DNA from: Halorussus rarus
GTDB lineage: Archaea; Halobacteriota; Halobacteria; Halobacteriales; Haladaptataceae
Length of the DNA stretch: 64,000 bases
Assembly: GCF_003369835.1 (NCBI RefSeq)
Contig: NZ_QPMJ01000001.1
Span: forward strand, 186,001-250,000
Direction of reading: 5' to 3'
The translations under genes and the position numbers were made by a program. Of this stretch, positions 63,310 to 64,000 are shown piece by piece. Every line of letters starts with the position of its first letter. Within the stretch, counting starts at the first letter, position 1. Under the pieces are notes generated by a model that saw only the letters and a program-made list of their open reading frames with translations, was not told the origin of the DNA and ran no database searches.

Positions 63310-64000
63310 CTACCTGACTCGCTTCTCGGCTATCTGGACGTCGCACGCTTCGCACGACGCGACGACGACGTTCACCGGCGGTTGGCAACACGACTCGACG
63401 GTCTCCTCGTCCCGAACGAGCGCGGCCCCGCAGGCGGGACAGTCGCGCCGGAGCGCCCGGAGCGTCGCGAGGGCGTCGAGGCGGTCGTCGACGCCCAGGT
63501 CGTCCCACGACGGCCGGCCCGCCAGTACGCTGCCGGCCGCCGCGTCGGCGACGAGGGCCGGCTCCGAGGGCCACTGGACCAGTCGCTCGCCGCTGACGAA
63601 GAACTGGGCGGGTCCCACGGCCGAGACGTCGTCGGTTTCGACGCCGAGGGCAGCGGCGACCGCCTCTCGTTCCACGTCGGCGGCGTCGATGTCGTCGACG
63701 ACGTCGTTCCACGCGCGCCGGAACTCGGGGGCGAGTCGCCGGTCCCCGCCGGCGTCCCGGTCGACCGCCCCGAACCGGTCGAGGGGGTCGGCCTCCCCCG
63801 ACGGACCGGCCGGTGCGAGGTCGCTCGGCGCGCGGTCGACCGAACTCGGCGCCTTGCCGAACAGGTCGAGCACCGACGCGGGGAGGTACCGCTCGGTCAG
63901 CGCCGGCGTCCCCGGGACGAGGTAGCCCCGGAGGTAGACGACGAGCGCACTCGCCGCGAACGCCGCCGCCCCGACGACGGGCGAGACGACGGCGAGGGCG
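63310..64000 (-). CDS. Zinc-ribbon protein with membrane helix (N-terminal end beyond window)
   Basis: The frame is open to the window edge, so the gene begins after 64000. The visible part reads LAVVSPVVGAAAFAASALVV (a membrane helix), then a polar region, and ends with two zinc-binding clusters, CPACGAALV and CCQPPVNVVVASCEAC. GTG at 63873 could be read as an internal start, but the upstream helix is in frame. Function unknown. Confidence 0.75.
   Translation of the reverse strand, partial: ALAVVSPVVGAAAFAASALVVYLRGYLVPGTPALTERYLPASVLDLFGKAPSSVDRAPSDLAPAGPSGEADPLDRFGAVDRDAGGDRRLAPEFRRAWNDVVDDIDAADVEREAVAAALGVETDDVSAVGPAQFFVSGERLVQWPSEPALVADAAAGSVLAGRPSWDDLGVDDRLDALATLRALRRDCPACGAALVRDEETVESCCQPPVNVVVASCEACDVQIAEKRVR

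Overview
The window comes from a haloarchaeon (class Halobacteria). The DNA is very GC-rich, and the predicted proteins are rich in Asp and Glu. Many genes have a TATA-like box about 26-30 nt before the start codon (leaderless transcripts). GTGA and ATGA gene overlaps are common, and archaeal genes are present: rpl37ae, rpoP, prefoldin beta, the KEOPS subunit Pcc1, pth2, truD, archaeal-type split GMP synthase, archaeal-type pilus ATPase and halobacterial transducers. The genus cannot be fixed from the sequence alone.

Layout. (1) 1-15338 is a catabolic block for CoA thioesters: the end of an acyl-CoA synthetase, a 3-hydroxyacyl-CoA dehydrogenase/enoyl-CoA hydratase fusion, hotdog and MaoC proteins, a winged-helix regulator, an Asp-nucleophile alpha/beta hydrolase, an acyl-CoA dehydrogenase, a zinc alcohol dehydrogenase, an enoyl-CoA hydratase, a second acyl-CoA synthetase and a complete Liv-type ABC importer (LivFGMHK). 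Together they look like uptake, activation and beta-oxidation of an organic acid. (2) 15566-28738 holds a MinD-like ATPase pair and a type IV pilus-like cluster (PilB and PilC homologues plus five small membrane or pilin-like proteins). The pilus cluster is flanked by two paralogous ABC-2 export pairs. (3) 28891-32618 encodes a hydantoinase/oxoprolinase pair. (4) 32754-38173 is a MoxR/DUF58/DUF4129 cluster, followed by tRNA-Ser(CGA). (5) 38438-43594 holds membrane proteins, TspO, a citramalate/isopropylmalate synthase, DUF192 and an HNH-like protein. (6) 43600-45345 is a lower-GC islet with an HTH regulator, a frameshifted winged-helix gene and two tiny genes. (7) 45346-49093 is a binding protein plus chemotaxis transducer module. 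(8) 49254-64000 is mostly conserved housekeeping: DUF2070, GuaA-A, lipid kinase, prefoldin, KEOPS, RpoP, L37Ae, TruD, Pth2, Dcd, a ThiN-domain regulator, PRC-barrel proteins and a methyltransferase.

The most unusual signal is non-coding. Between truD and pth2 lie two inverted 114-nt elements (59109-59222 and 59408-59521). Each can fold into a four-way junction: a 13-bp closing stem and three arms. Base changes between the copies preserve the pairing. A collapsed 24-nt relative sits at 39984-40007. Other unusual signals are three 57-nt palindromic repeats in the 5' end of a pilin-like gene, three leaderless mini-ORFs that run into the start codons of larger genes, and a perfect operator-like palindrome next to a TATA box at 42498-42519.
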